Positions 8,417 through 16,536 of a DNA stretch of 64,000 bases are shown here, piece by piece; the stretch's first letter is position 1, and the number at the start of each line of letters is the position of its first letter. This DNA comes from Intestinimonas butyriciproducens (lineage in GTDB: Bacteria; Bacillota; Clostridia; Oscillospirales; Oscillospiraceae). The position numbers and the translations under genes were made by a program. The stretch spans positions 2,852,001 through 2,916,000 of the forward strand of contig NZ_CP011524.1 in NCBI RefSeq assembly GCF_004154955.1, written 5' to 3'. Under the pieces are notes generated by a model. That model worked only from the letters and a program-made list of their open reading frames with translations. It was not told where the DNA came from and did no database searches.

Positions 8417-9481
8417 TTACCCCATGTTCCCTATTGATGACCGCTCCAATGGGTAACGTGCTTTTTCAAATATATCCTTTATCCCGGGCTTCTCCACTAG
8501 GGCTTTTATTCCCGCCTCAACCATCCCTGCTAGCCTCATACGGCTTTCGAACAGATAGGGATGTCTCAGGTAAAACCGAATCTCTCTTTTATCTCTTTCC
8601 CCAAGCCCCAACAGATCATAATCCCTAAACTTTTTAAACAGCGCATGCGTCCGAATCGTCTGCTCTAAAATATCTCGTCTACAGCCATACTTGAAATGCC
8701 ACACTGCCATCTCTTTCATCAGCCAGCAGCACACTTCCTCTTGCATATTTATCCATATTTCGTTATCTATATGATATACCTTCGCCAGCTCCAGCCGCCC
8801 GTTTATATAGGGAAGGAACTTTTGTATGCCGTCTTTTTTGCGCCGGGAAAGGGATCCCGGCGTCTTTCGGTAAGCGACGAGCGGGATCTCAGTACAAATG
8901 ATCCTATTCGAAAAATATATTGCTGCTGTTTTAAACACCTCGTCCTCTCCGTCGTTTATTCCAACTGGGAAATGCAATTGGTGCTGAAGTAAAAATGTAT
9001 TTTTATACAGCATGGTCCAAAAAAAGGAAAATCTCCAGGGGTCTCTTTTCTCCTCGCCGGCGTACTCGCCCCTCAGTCCCGCCTGTAAGCGAAACCGTGT
9101 CATTGACTCATTACAGTAATAGTATGCAAAATTGATGATATCCGCATCACTTTCTTCCACATATTTGCAGAGGGCAGATGTCATCGCTCCAGGCACCCAA
9201 GCATCATCGGAATCCAGAAATGCAACATATCTGCCTGTGGCATGCTTGATACCGTAATTACGCGCACTTGAAACTCCGCCGTTTTCTTTTTGAAATATCT
9301 TTATGCGCGGGTCCCTTGCTTGGTATCTTTTGCAAACCTCCGCGCTGCGGTCACTTGAGCCATCGTCAACCACAATGATCTCTAATGATCGGCAGGGTTG
9401 ATTGAGGACGCTCTCAAGCGCATCCACAATGAGTTTTTCGCGGTTATACACCGGGATAATGACACTTATTAGAGGTCCCAT
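8417..9481 (-). CDS. Glycosyltransferase family 2
   Basis: A 354-residue GT-A glycosyltransferase: VIIPVYNREKLIVDALES at residues 6-23, VVDDGSSDRS near 38, HATGRYVAFLDSDDAWVPGAM near 80-100 with the DSDD metal site. The C-terminal half is rich in basic and aromatic residues and carries no clear transmembrane helix. Its start lies at the end of the preceding DUF6625-like gene, sharing one base. GC content is intermediate between the AT-rich block and the rest of the cluster. Acceptor and donor unknown. Confidence 0.92.
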   Translation of the reverse strand: MGPLISVIIPVYNREKLIVDALESVLNQPCRSLEIIVVDDGSSDRSAEVCKRYQARDPRIKIFQKENGGVSSARNYGIKHATGRYVAFLDSDDAWVPGAMTSALCKYVEESDADIINFAYYYCNESMTRFRLQAGLRGEYAGEEKRDPWRFSFFWTMLYKNTFLLQHQLHFPVGINDGEDEVFKTAAIYFSNRIICTEIPLVAYRKTPGSLSRRKKDGIQKFLPYINGRLELAKVYHIDNEIWINMQEEVCCWLMKEMAVWHFKYGCRRDILEQTIRTHALFKKFRDYDLLGLGERDKREIRFYLRHPYLFESRMRLAGMVEAGIKALVEKPGIKDIFEKARYPLERSSIGNMG

Positions 9482-10464
9482 TATATATTATCCCCCCGGA
9501 ATACATTGCTGCACACAAAATTTCGATCCTTTAGCCGTTTTTTCAGGCTTTGCCACTTCACCGCCGGATACTGGTAATTCAGTACCCGGTACTTCCTGCA
9601 ATTTCGCAACAGTTGTTCCGGCCGCTGGGGCCCCGGAAGGAACCGGTTGGGCAGGATAAAGTACTCCTCTGCCCCACAGACCCGCTCCACATGCCTCATC
9701 CTGCGTTTTTGGAGGTGTACATAGGGCCGCTCCCTTTCGCAAAGCATCCCATCCGCCCAACTGTACTGATACAGCCGACCCGCCTTCCACCGGAACACGC
9801 TGTTATCCGCTGTTTCCCTGATGTACCGCTTTGCCGCTTGATCGTACCACACCAGCCGAAACGAGGTATAGTAGGGGTCGACATCCGCGCCAATGGCCTC
9901 AGCGAGGAGGGGCCAACCGTGGCATGCATAGCTTTGATTGATATTCCCGGGCATCCATTCGTCAAAGCCGCAACTTCCAGGCGTCGAAAATACTTCCCGA
10001 TACCGGGATGCCCCGTTGATGGGCTCCATAAATCTCACATTGTTTTCCGGCTTATTCCGATACAGAGTAAAGTGCCCCAACGTATACAGCTTGTCATATC
10101 GCTCTAGGAGCTCGGGCGTGACAAACCGCCCCAGCTCTCCAAAAATCTGGTCCATATCACAGTGACCCCAAAAATCAAATCCACTCAGATATGACTTAAA
10201 AAGGTATCCGTACGCACATTTATAATCGCACAGCTTCTGCGGCGTCTTTAAGGAGATCGGAAAGTCAAACTTATTCTGGATGAGCTCACGGCACCGCTGG
10301 AACGTCATGGAGATAATTTTTACATTGTTCGGCAGATCGCACGGGACACCAGAATCGGTCAGGATCAGCCATGTATAATCGGGGTTTGCCGCACATGATT
10401 GAAAAAACAGGGGAGCATATTCGGGAAAGGCGCCAAAATAGGGGAGTACCATCGCAATTTTCAC
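9481..10464 (-). CDS. DUF6625-like glycan-cluster protein
   Basis: A 327-residue DUF6625-type protein. A GTG start at 10464 is chosen because it overlaps the upstream stop as GTGA and has AGGAGG eleven bases before it, and because the family N-terminus (KIAMVLPYFGAFPEYAPLFF) begins there; the upstream in-frame extension is simply the shadow of the neighbouring gene. Family elements include LTDSGVP, KFDFPISLKTPQKLCDYKCA and FDFWGHCDMDQIFGELGRF, the last containing the D-x-D equivalent. Near the C-terminus are VHLQKRRM and EYFILPNRFLPG, which also occur in the paralog at 2573 (VHFQKRKM, FLCVPNQFIPY). Function unknown; a transferase role is inferred from the D-x-D and context. Confidence 0.83.
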   Translation of the reverse strand: MKIAMVLPYFGAFPEYAPLFFQSCAANPDYTWLILTDSGVPCDLPNNVKIISMTFQRCRELIQNKFDFPISLKTPQKLCDYKCAYGYLFKSYLSGFDFWGHCDMDQIFGELGRFVTPELLERYDKLYTLGHFTLYRNKPENNVRFMEPINGASRYREVFSTPGSCGFDEWMPGNINQSYACHGWPLLAEAIGADVDPYYTSFRLVWYDQAAKRYIRETADNSVFRWKAGRLYQYSWADGMLCERERPYVHLQKRRMRHVERVCGAEEYFILPNRFLPGPQRPEQLLRNCRKYRVLNYQYPAVKWQSLKKRLKDRNFVCSNVFRGDNI

Positions 10465-11378
10465 GTCTTCGTCCGCCTCCTGATCCAAAGATACAGCGCC
10501 AGCCCCATTGGGGCACAGAGCAGGGTCAAGCCTTTCCTGGGCGTGTGTGAAAAGAACGCCCAATCCCCTGCCAGCAGACTTTCCGCCACATAGTGGATTG
10601 CGGCGTTGGCACGCAGGCGCAGGGTCGGGGCATACTCCAGCACAAACTTCCGCTCGTCGCAAAAGCCTTTGGGATTGCGGACATATTGAGACAACATATG
10701 GTTTGTGCTGCCATCCTCCTGATACTCCACCACACAGACCGGCCGGTTATAAACTAAAATGGCATTATCCCGCTCGATGCGGTGCTGCTTATAGTAAAGG
10801 CTGTAATATTTCTCACCGGGAAACTCGGGAATAGGAGGATATCGGTTGATCACCGCGGTTACACCAATGAATTTTTTGTCCCCTCGGTTGTGGAAGACCT
10901 TCTTCTTCCCGTCCGTACCGACATAGTGTACCTCTTTATAGCCCCAACCTTTGAATTCCTTCAAATCGTCTGGAAAGGGCAGGCCGACAATCCTGCCATC
11001 CTCAAAGCGGTCCAGTGCATAAATCCCTCCAATGTCCTCTCTTTGATGTTCCCTCCAGAAGGCCAGCAGCTCTTCGATGGCGGTATCCGTCAAATAGTCG
11101 TCAGAATCCACATTAATGCTCAGTTCTGTGTCTATTCTCGCGTAGGCGCAGTTATACCCGGTATGCATTCCGCCATTTTCTTTATAGAGATACACGATCT
11201 CAAACCCATTTTCTGCCCTCTGCCAGCCCTCCACGATATCCTTTGTCTGGTCGGTGGACCCATCATCAATAATAAGCCACACAAAATCTTTGCAGCTCTG
11301 GCGGCAGAGGCTCTCATAGCACCGATGCAGGCAGTACGCCCGGTTATAGGTTGGGGTGAATACTGTAATGGCCGCCAT
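10461..11378 (-). CDS. Glycosyltransferase family 2
   Basis: A 305-residue GT-A enzyme opening AAITVFTPTYNRAYCLHRCY, with LIIDDGSTDQT near residue 35, NGGMHTGYNCAY near 70, and the metal-binding INVDSDDYLTD near 90. The ATG at 11378 has AGGA six to nine bases upstream and lies seven bases after the previous stop, so it is preferred to the ATG at 11405 inside that gene. A hydrophobic tail (LTLLCAPMGLALYLWI) could anchor it to the membrane. It parallels the enzyme at 4787-5671 in length, motif order and terminal hydrophobic patch. Confidence 0.92.
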   Translation of the reverse strand: MAAITVFTPTYNRAYCLHRCYESLCRQSCKDFVWLIIDDGSTDQTKDIVEGWQRAENGFEIVYLYKENGGMHTGYNCAYARIDTELSINVDSDDYLTDTAIEELLAFWREHQREDIGGIYALDRFEDGRIVGLPFPDDLKEFKGWGYKEVHYVGTDGKKKVFHNRGDKKFIGVTAVINRYPPIPEFPGEKYYSLYYKQHRIERDNAILVYNRPVCVVEYQEDGSTNHMLSQYVRNPKGFCDERKFVLEYAPTLRLRANAAIHYVAESLLAGDWAFFSHTPRKGLTLLCAPMGLALYLWIRRRTKT

Positions 11379-11385
11379 ATTCTTC

Positions 11386-12363
11386 CTACTTTCGAATTGC
11401 TGCATAGCCCCTGCACAAGAGGCACAGGGCCCGATATCCCAAGAGCCGGTCCACTACATACAGCAGCTGCACTTTTCGACTCGCAGCATTGTAACGCAGA
11501 AGCCACCGCTTTTCCCGCATCTCCTGCACCAGTCCGCGCCCCTCCGGCCCGTTGACTGAGGGTGCGCACACCAGGAAGGTGCCAAATTGGTAGGCCACAT
11601 AGCTCCAGTACAACTCTTTTATCGCCGTGCTCGCTCCCATCTCCTGAGGCAATTGGAGGCACAGCTCTATATTTTCCTTCAAATCCCGCAGGCTTTTCAA
11701 GTTCATTGTGCGGGTAATGGAGCCCGTTCTCTGCCGGTATCGGTAAAATCGGCAGGCGCTGAGGCCGAAAGACTTCGCGGCCAGCGCCAAGCGTGCGCAC
11801 CAGTCGATATCCTCTGAGGTCACGCCTTCCCGAAATCTGAGGTCGCACGAGGAAAACAGCTCCCGCCGAACCGCCTTGTTCCAGGCACAGGCGGTATAAC
11901 AGCCCTTTTGAAGCAAGTAGCCGAGCTGTGCCTCCCGCCCGGAGACCGGGCACCCCTCTGCGATGTCCGGGCCGATCCACCGCCCCCGCTCCGCGCCATT
12001 GGGTTCATACCATTTGGAAAAGCCGAATACCACCACATCCGATGTGAGCTGGGGGATCAGCCGTGCAAGTCCCTCCGGCTCCGCCCAGAAGTCATCTCCG
12101 TCCAGAAAGAGGATATACTCTCCTGTGGCCCGACACAGTCCGGCGTTTCTTGCGGAGGATAGCCCTCCGTTTTCCTTGTGCATCACGGTGATCCTGGCAT
12201 CATTCTTTGCATATTCGTCACAAATGACACCGCAGCGGTCCGGCGATCCATCCTCCACCAAAATCAGTTCCCATTCCCGGTGAGTCTGGCACAGTACGCT
12301 CTCAATACACGCCCGCAGATAGCGTTCCACCTGATAAACAGGGACAATGATGGATACCTTCAC
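11386..12363 (-). CDS. Glycosyltransferase family 2
   Basis: A 325-residue GT-A glycosyltransferase. Motifs are IIVPVYQVERYLRACIES at residues 5-22, LVEDGSPDRCG near 36, NGGLSSARNAG near 68 and the DxD-type ILFLDGDDFWAEPEG near 88. An EGVTSEDIDWCARLALAAKS segment near 180 contains the ED pair expected at the catalytic-base position. Thirteen bases separate its start from the end of the EpsG-like gene, so it belongs to the same transcript. Specificity cannot be read. Confidence 0.93.
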   Translation of the reverse strand: MKVSIIVPVYQVERYLRACIESVLCQTHREWELILVEDGSPDRCGVICDEYAKNDARITVMHKENGGLSSARNAGLCRATGEYILFLDGDDFWAEPEGLARLIPQLTSDVVVFGFSKWYEPNGAERGRWIGPDIAEGCPVSGREAQLGYLLQKGCYTACAWNKAVRRELFSSCDLRFREGVTSEDIDWCARLALAAKSFGLSACRFYRYRQRTGSITRTMNLKSLRDLKENIELCLQLPQEMGASTAIKELYWSYVAYQFGTFLVCAPSVNGPEGRGLVQEMREKRWLLRYNAASRKVQLLYVVDRLLGYRALCLLCRGYAAIRK

Positions 12364-12376
12364 TTTCTCATCTCCT

Positions 12377-13489
12377 CTATACCAGCCCCGCTATGAATGC
12401 AAAAAAGGAAACCCCGTGGTACGTGAACCCCCAGTTATCATACAGGAAAAACACCAGGAAGCATGCCGTGGCACACAGCTTGACCAGCCTGGCGGAACGG
12501 CGTTCAAAGATCTGATCGATCATCCACGGGAGGCTACACGCCGCGCCCAGCTCAAAATATGTGGCCAGCCGCCCAAACATATTGGCTCCGTTGACGGTTG
12601 CCATGAGCATGAACATAAGGCTGACGATGCTCATATTAATCAGCACAGCCTCCTGCCTCCCCATTGCCGGAAACAGCCGCCGCCGGAAAATCAGGGACAT
12701 CGCCGGCACCACGGCAAAGACCGCTACCCGCAGGGGATTCATCTGATTGCCGTCAAATACCTCAAACTCCGCCACATGCTTGCCCATAGAGTCCGCATAG
12801 GAGAGGAGCGTGCCGATGGAGTCCTCGAAGGTGAGCATCACCGTCACAGTCGCCAGCGCAACAAGGAGAATCCTCCCGCCCCAGGGCTTTCCGGTCAGCA
12901 GCGGCAGAAACACAAACAGGAACGCATAGGTGTGGAGGAGCCCCGCCAGCGCTACGATGATATAATATTTCGCCCATTTCCGTTCGTTCAGCGCCGGGAC
13001 CGCCAAGGTCAGCACCGCCATGGCCGTGATCTGTTTCATGGCGGCCATGGAGAATACATAGGCCCCGATTCCAAAGAACAGCCAGAGGCCAAACGCGAAA
13101 TTTCCGTCCGCGGTATACCGCTGGACAAAGCGGATCAGCAGCACTTCGTTGACTGCTGCAAAGATCAGCAGATAAATATGGTAGTTGTCCGTGACCGTGC
13201 GAATCAGAGCGGTCAGCCCATAAAACAGGGGATTGTGCAGAACATGAAGGTTTTCACTGTCCGACAGGAAGGCCCCGATGGTCTCAGCGCTCTGAAATCC
13301 CCGAATATAGGCGGCAGTATCATTGTAATCGGTCCGCAGCCCAGCGAAGAGGGAGAGGATCACCACTATCGCCAGCACAAACAGGTCCCACCGGGGCTTA
13401 TTCCCCCTCTCACGGATTCCGCCGCCGTACCACTGAGAGAGCTGTGCCAGTACGACAGAGGAGGCACATACCAGAAGCAGCGTGGTCAT
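12377..13489 (-). CDS. EpsG family polysaccharide polymerase
   Basis: A 370-residue polytopic membrane protein of the EpsG family (PF14897), the Wzy-like polymerase of Firmicutes exopolysaccharides. The first loop contains the family signature LFAGLRTDYNDTAAYIRGFQ, in which the Arg and Asp are characteristic. About ten membrane helices follow, including FGLWLFFGIGAYVFSMAAMKQ, where the MKQ motif is typical of the family. Its start overlaps the upstream glycosyltransferase stop by four bases. Presence of EpsG, with a priming transferase upstream, argues that the product is built as repeat units on polyprenyl phosphate and polymerised outside. No flippase is seen in the window; it may lie beyond position 1. 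Confidence 0.9.
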   Translation of the reverse strand: MTTLLLVCASSVVLAQLSQWYGGGIRERGNKPRWDLFVLAIVVILSLFAGLRTDYNDTAAYIRGFQSAETIGAFLSDSENLHVLHNPLFYGLTALIRTVTDNYHIYLLIFAAVNEVLLIRFVQRYTADGNFAFGLWLFFGIGAYVFSMAAMKQITAMAVLTLAVPALNERKWAKYYIIVALAGLLHTYAFLFVFLPLLTGKPWGGRILLVALATVTVMLTFEDSIGTLLSYADSMGKHVAEFEVFDGNQMNPLRVAVFAVVPAMSLIFRRRLFPAMGRQEAVLINMSIVSLMFMLMATVNGANMFGRLATYFELGAACSLPWMIDQIFERRSARLVKLCATACFLVFFLYDNWGFTYHGVSFFAFIAGLV

Positions 13490-14574
13490 AAGCCCTCCTC
13501 CTGCATCGCTGCGAGGACCCTGCGCACCACGTTGGCGCGGTTAAAACACGCCTCCATATGTACCCGACCGGCCCGGCCCATCTCCTCCCTCCGGATAGGG
13601 GGCAGCTCCACGAAGCGGCGCATGGCATGATAAAGCGCCTGGGCGTCGCCGGGCGGGCAGAGGAACCCGTTCTCCCCGTCGCACACCGCCTCCCGGCAGC
13701 CCGGAATATCCGAGGTGATGAGGGCACGCCCACTGGACGCCGCCTCCAGCAGTACGTTGGACATTCCCTCATGGTAGGAGGGGAGCACCACGCAGCTCGC
13801 CTCCTCATAAAATGGGCGGACATCCTCCTGAAAGCCGTGAAAATCCACCACGCCTTCCCGGACCAGCCCCTCCACCGCCTCCCGGTATGCATCCTCAAAA
13901 AACCCCACCATATCGAACCCGATCTCCGCGCCGAAGACCTCCTTTAGGCGCTGGGCAGCCCAAAACAGCTCTTCCACACCCTTTTCCCTCATGATACGGC
14001 CCACAAAGAGGAAGCGGACCCGCCCGTTTTCCCTGTAGGGACGCAGGGGGTACTCCGCCAGACTGACGCCCGCCCCAGGGAGCACACACGCCTTCTTCTG
14101 CGGGATAATATGCCTTTGAAAAAACAGCGCCGCATTGTCGCTGTTTTCAAAAAATACCCGTCTCGCGCCGCTCAATGCCGTCCGGTACAAAACTGTGACC
14201 AGCCGGGCCAGGCCGGGGCGCTGGAACGCCGTGCCCAGCCCCTGGACATTGGCGCAATAGGGGACTCTCATCATCCGGCATGCCAGACCGCCGTAAATAT
14301 TGGGCTTGATGGAATAGGTCAGCACCAGATCCGGCCGCTCCGCACGGAGCAGCTGCCGATAGGCGCGCAGCAGCTTGAGATCCGTGGCGGGGTTGACGCC
14401 TCTGCGGTCTACCGGCGTCTCCAGGCATCGGCAACCCATGTGTTCAAAATCTTCCTCATGCCCCACAAAAGGGGTGCTGATGACCACTTCATTTTCTTCC
14501 AGAAGGGTGGAAATGAGCTCCTTCCGGAACCTCCAGAGCATATAGGAGTGGTTTGTGAGCACCAGTATCTTCAT
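13486..14574 (-). CDS. Glycosyltransferase family 4
   Basis: A 362-residue GT-B enzyme beginning MKILVLTNHSYMLWRFRKEL. The pattern of YMLWRFRKEL, TYSIKPNIYGG and NVQGLGTAF resembles the N-acetylgalactosaminyl/epsD-like subgroup that acts second, just after priming. The donor site E-x7-E is EGMSNVLLEAASSGRA beginning near residue 269, followed by TSDIPGCREAV. The ATG at 14574 overlaps the sugar-transferase stop (ATGA) and is preceded by AGGAAGGAAA. Being the second gene of the operon fits a role in adding the second sugar, though this is inference. Confidence 0.92.
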   Translation of the reverse strand: MKILVLTNHSYMLWRFRKELISTLLEENEVVISTPFVGHEEDFEHMGCRCLETPVDRRGVNPATDLKLLRAYRQLLRAERPDLVLTYSIKPNIYGGLACRMMRVPYCANVQGLGTAFQRPGLARLVTVLYRTALSGARRVFFENSDNAALFFQRHIIPQKKACVLPGAGVSLAEYPLRPYRENGRVRFLFVGRIMREKGVEELFWAAQRLKEVFGAEIGFDMVGFFEDAYREAVEGLVREGVVDFHGFQEDVRPFYEEASCVVLPSYHEGMSNVLLEAASSGRALITSDIPGCREAVCDGENGFLCPPGDAQALYHAMRRFVELPPIRREEMGRAGRVHMEACFNRANVVRRVLAAMQEEGL

Positions 14575-15254
14575 CTCGTTTCCTTCCTGTCCCGGCGCTC
14601 CATGGCGCCCGTGCCGCCCTCCACCACGCCGCTCTGCCGGAACACGGCCAGGAAGGTGCCGAAAAAGCACTTGAGGTCGATGGCCGGTCCCAAGTGCTCC
14701 AGATAATAGCGGTCCAGGGCGGCCTTCTCCTGAATTTCCAGCTCATCCCGGCCGTGGATCTGCGCCCAGCCGGTCAGCCCGGGGCGGAGCTGATGGAGAC
14801 CGCAGCGGTCCCGCTCCCGGATCAGGTCGGTTTGATTGTACAGGCTGGGCCGGTAGGACACGATGTGAAGGGACCCGGTCAGGATATTCAGGAGCTGCGG
14901 CAGCTCATCCAGTGAGGTTTTCCGCAGGACCTTTCCCACCCTGGTGATGTACTGCTCCGGATGCTCCAGCAGATGGGTAGGCTTGTCATGGGGGGTATCG
15001 CTCTTCATGGTGCGGAATTTGAGGATGTGGAAGGGACGCTTTCCACGCCCCACCCGCCTCTGGGTGAACAGAACGGGAAAGCCGTCGTCCAGCACAATGG
15101 CGATCCCAATGGCCAGCAGCACCGGAGAGAGCAGGACCAGCCCCAGCAGTGAGAGCGCCACGTCGGCGGCCCGTTTGACACCGATATAAAACCGCTGCGC
15201 TCCCGTCAGCATATGGGGCGCCTGAGCCCTCTCCTGAACGGCGGCGTTTTCCAT
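14571..15254 (-). CDS. Undecaprenyl-phosphate sugar-1-phosphate transferase (priming)
   Basis: A 227-residue bacterial sugar transferase (PF02397) that starts glycan assembly by placing a sugar-1-phosphate on undecaprenyl phosphate. It has one membrane segment near residues 31-57, then LFTQRRVGRGKRPFHILKF, KTSLDELPQLLNIL at 112-125 with the catalytic DE, and RPGLTGWAQIHGRDELEI at 157-173. The usual MSLVGPRP motif is instead LHIVSYRPSLYNQ at 129-141, an unusual change. GGGAGG lies nine bases before the ATG at 15254, so that start replaces the longer frame to 15287. It is the first gene of the minus-strand cluster, 66 bases downstream of a good promoter -10. Confidence 0.92.
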   Translation of the reverse strand: MENAAVQERAQAPHMLTGAQRFYIGVKRAADVALSLLGLVLLSPVLLAIGIAIVLDDGFPVLFTQRRVGRGKRPFHILKFRTMKSDTPHDKPTHLLEHPEQYITRVGKVLRKTSLDELPQLLNILTGSLHIVSYRPSLYNQTDLIRERDRCGLHQLRPGLTGWAQIHGRDELEIQEKAALDRYYLEHLGPAIDLKCFFGTFLAVFRQSGVVEGGTGAMERRDRKETR

Positions 15255-15319
15255 TGGAATTCCTCCCCGGCCGCAACTGCGCGGCATTCATTTTCCGCCC
15301 TGCCATTGGTAATAGTAAT

Positions 15320-15348
15320 ATTTTATCATCTGTGCCTGGGATGTGCAA
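15320..15348 (-). promoter_or_regulatory. Candidate sigma-A promoter of the polysaccharide cluster
   Basis: On the minus strand TTGCAC (15348-15343) and TAAAAT (15325-15320) are separated by exactly 17 bases, and TG precedes the -10 by one base (extended -10). The -35 matches the consensus at three of six positions, the -10 at five of six. It lies upstream of the priming transferase and downstream of the lplA terminator, so the cluster probably forms its own transcription unit. Confidence 0.55.
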
Positions 15349-15410
15349 TGGCGCAGCGCTCAATCTCGTCAAAAAGGTCCTGTTTTCTCCTCTTTCCGCG
15401 CCTCCTGCCT

Positions 15411-15458
15411 ACAAAACTAACCGCGCCGCGCTCAGCCCAAGGGCAGAACGCGGCGCGG
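15411..15458 (-). terminator. Intrinsic terminator after lplA
   Basis: The ten-base arms CCGCGCCGCG (15421-15430) and CGCGGCGCGG (15449-15458) form a stem, with an inner GCCC/GGGC pairing; on the minus strand it is followed by TTAGTTTTGT. It begins five bases after the lplA stop and isolates lplA from the polysaccharide operon. Confidence 0.8.
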
Positions 15459-15462
15459 TCCG

Positions 15463-16455
15463 TCACTGCAGCAGGACCTCCAGAAAGGTCTCCAGGTCCA
15501 TGTGGTTAAAATATGTTCCGATCTCCAGGTCCTTCAGGGCGGTGCGGATGGCCGCCGCCTCCATGGGGCAGCCCGACAACCTGCGCGCCAACGACTGCGT
15601 ATCTTCATTCCCAAAATAGTCTCCATAGAAAGCGACGTCCCGCAGGATCCCTTTCTGCACATCCAAAAAAATCTCCAGCTTTCCGCATCCGTCCACCTGC
15701 CGGGCCTTGCGGAGCCGGTATGCGGGGGAGGCCCCGTAGTTCCAGCTCCACTGATCATAGCGCTCCGCCTGAAGGGCCCGGATCTCCGCAAGCTGCCCCT
15801 GGGAGAGGCGGTAGGGCTGCAGAGCGTACTCCTGGAACAGGAAGTCGCGCAGGGCGGCAAAAAACGCCTCGGTGGAGATGTCTCCGGCAATATAAGGGCG
15901 CACATTGGTCACCCTGCTTCGGACCGACTGGATCCCCTTCCCCTCCAGTTTATCCCGGGATACCGTCAGCGCCTTTCCCACCACCTCCAAGTCGGAGTCA
16001 TACAGAATGGTGCCGTGGTGCATGGTCCGTCCCTGTTTCCCGTACTGGGAATTCCCGGAGAACTTCTTGCCGTCAATGGTCATATCGTTCCGCCCGTTGA
16101 TCTCCGCATGGACTCCAAAGTGCTCCAGCGCCTTCACAATAGGGCGGCAAAAGGTGGAAAAGTCAAAGGCAGCCGTGGCGCCGCTGTCTACAATAAAGGT
16201 AAAGTTGATGTTCCCCAGGTCATGGTACACCGCCCCGCCGCCGGAGAGCCGGCGTACCACCCGGATTCCATGCTCCTTTACATAGGCGGCGTTGATCTCG
16301 CCGACGGTATTCTGGTTTTTCCCCACAATGATGGCGTTGTCGTTTTGCCAGAGCATGCAGTATGCATGGGCCCGGTCCAGCCGGTCAAAGACATACTGCT
16401 CCAACGCCAGGTTGAATCCGGGATCATGGCTGCCACTCTCCAGATAATACATCAT
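15463..16455 (-). CDS. lplA: Lipoate-protein ligase A
   Basis: A 330-residue ATP-dependent ligase that activates free lipoate and attaches it to lipoyl domains such as GcvH or 2-oxoacid dehydrogenase E2. The binding loop VVRRLSGGGAVYHDLGNINF is at residues 66-85, and GKKFSGNSQYGKQGRTMHHG near 135-155 includes the adenylate-contacting Lys. A C-terminal accessory domain is present (to residue 330), as in the stand-alone bacterial enzyme. AGGAGGGG lies eight bases before the first ATG; a second ATG follows immediately. No promoter is evident just upstream, so it may be read together with the SLH gene at 16537. No lipoyl-domain gene is in the window. Confidence 0.93.
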   Translation of the reverse strand: MMYYLESGSHDPGFNLALEQYVFDRLDRAHAYCMLWQNDNAIIVGKNQNTVGEINAAYVKEHGIRVVRRLSGGGAVYHDLGNINFTFIVDSGATAAFDFSTFCRPIVKALEHFGVHAEINGRNDMTIDGKKFSGNSQYGKQGRTMHHGTILYDSDLEVVGKALTVSRDKLEGKGIQSVRSRVTNVRPYIAGDISTEAFFAALRDFLFQEYALQPYRLSQGQLAEIRALQAERYDQWSWNYGASPAYRLRKARQVDGCGKLEIFLDVQKGILRDVAFYGDYFGNEDTQSLARRLSGCPMEAAAIRTALKDLEIGTYFNHMDLETFLEVLLQ

Positions 16456-16496
16456 GCCGCATACCCCTCCTGATTTCTGTGCTCCCGCCGTTTTTT

Positions 16497-16528
16497 GGGG
16501 CCGGACGCCGCGTGCGGCATCCGGCCCC
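16497..16528. other. Strong hairpin without T-tract between SLH gene and lplA
   Basis: GGGGCCGGACGCCGC and GCGGCATCCGGCCCC pair with one mismatch across a two-base turn. It begins eight bases after the SLH stop on the minus strand, but the bases beyond it there are AAAAAA, not T. It could stabilise or process the mRNA between the two genes rather than terminate it. Confidence 0.4.
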
Positions 16529-16536
16529 GATTGACG

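Noticed and set aside
16497-16528. Terminator between the SLH gene and lplA
   Set aside because: The stem is strong, but the bases beyond it on the transcribed strand are A, not T, so listed only as a hairpin.
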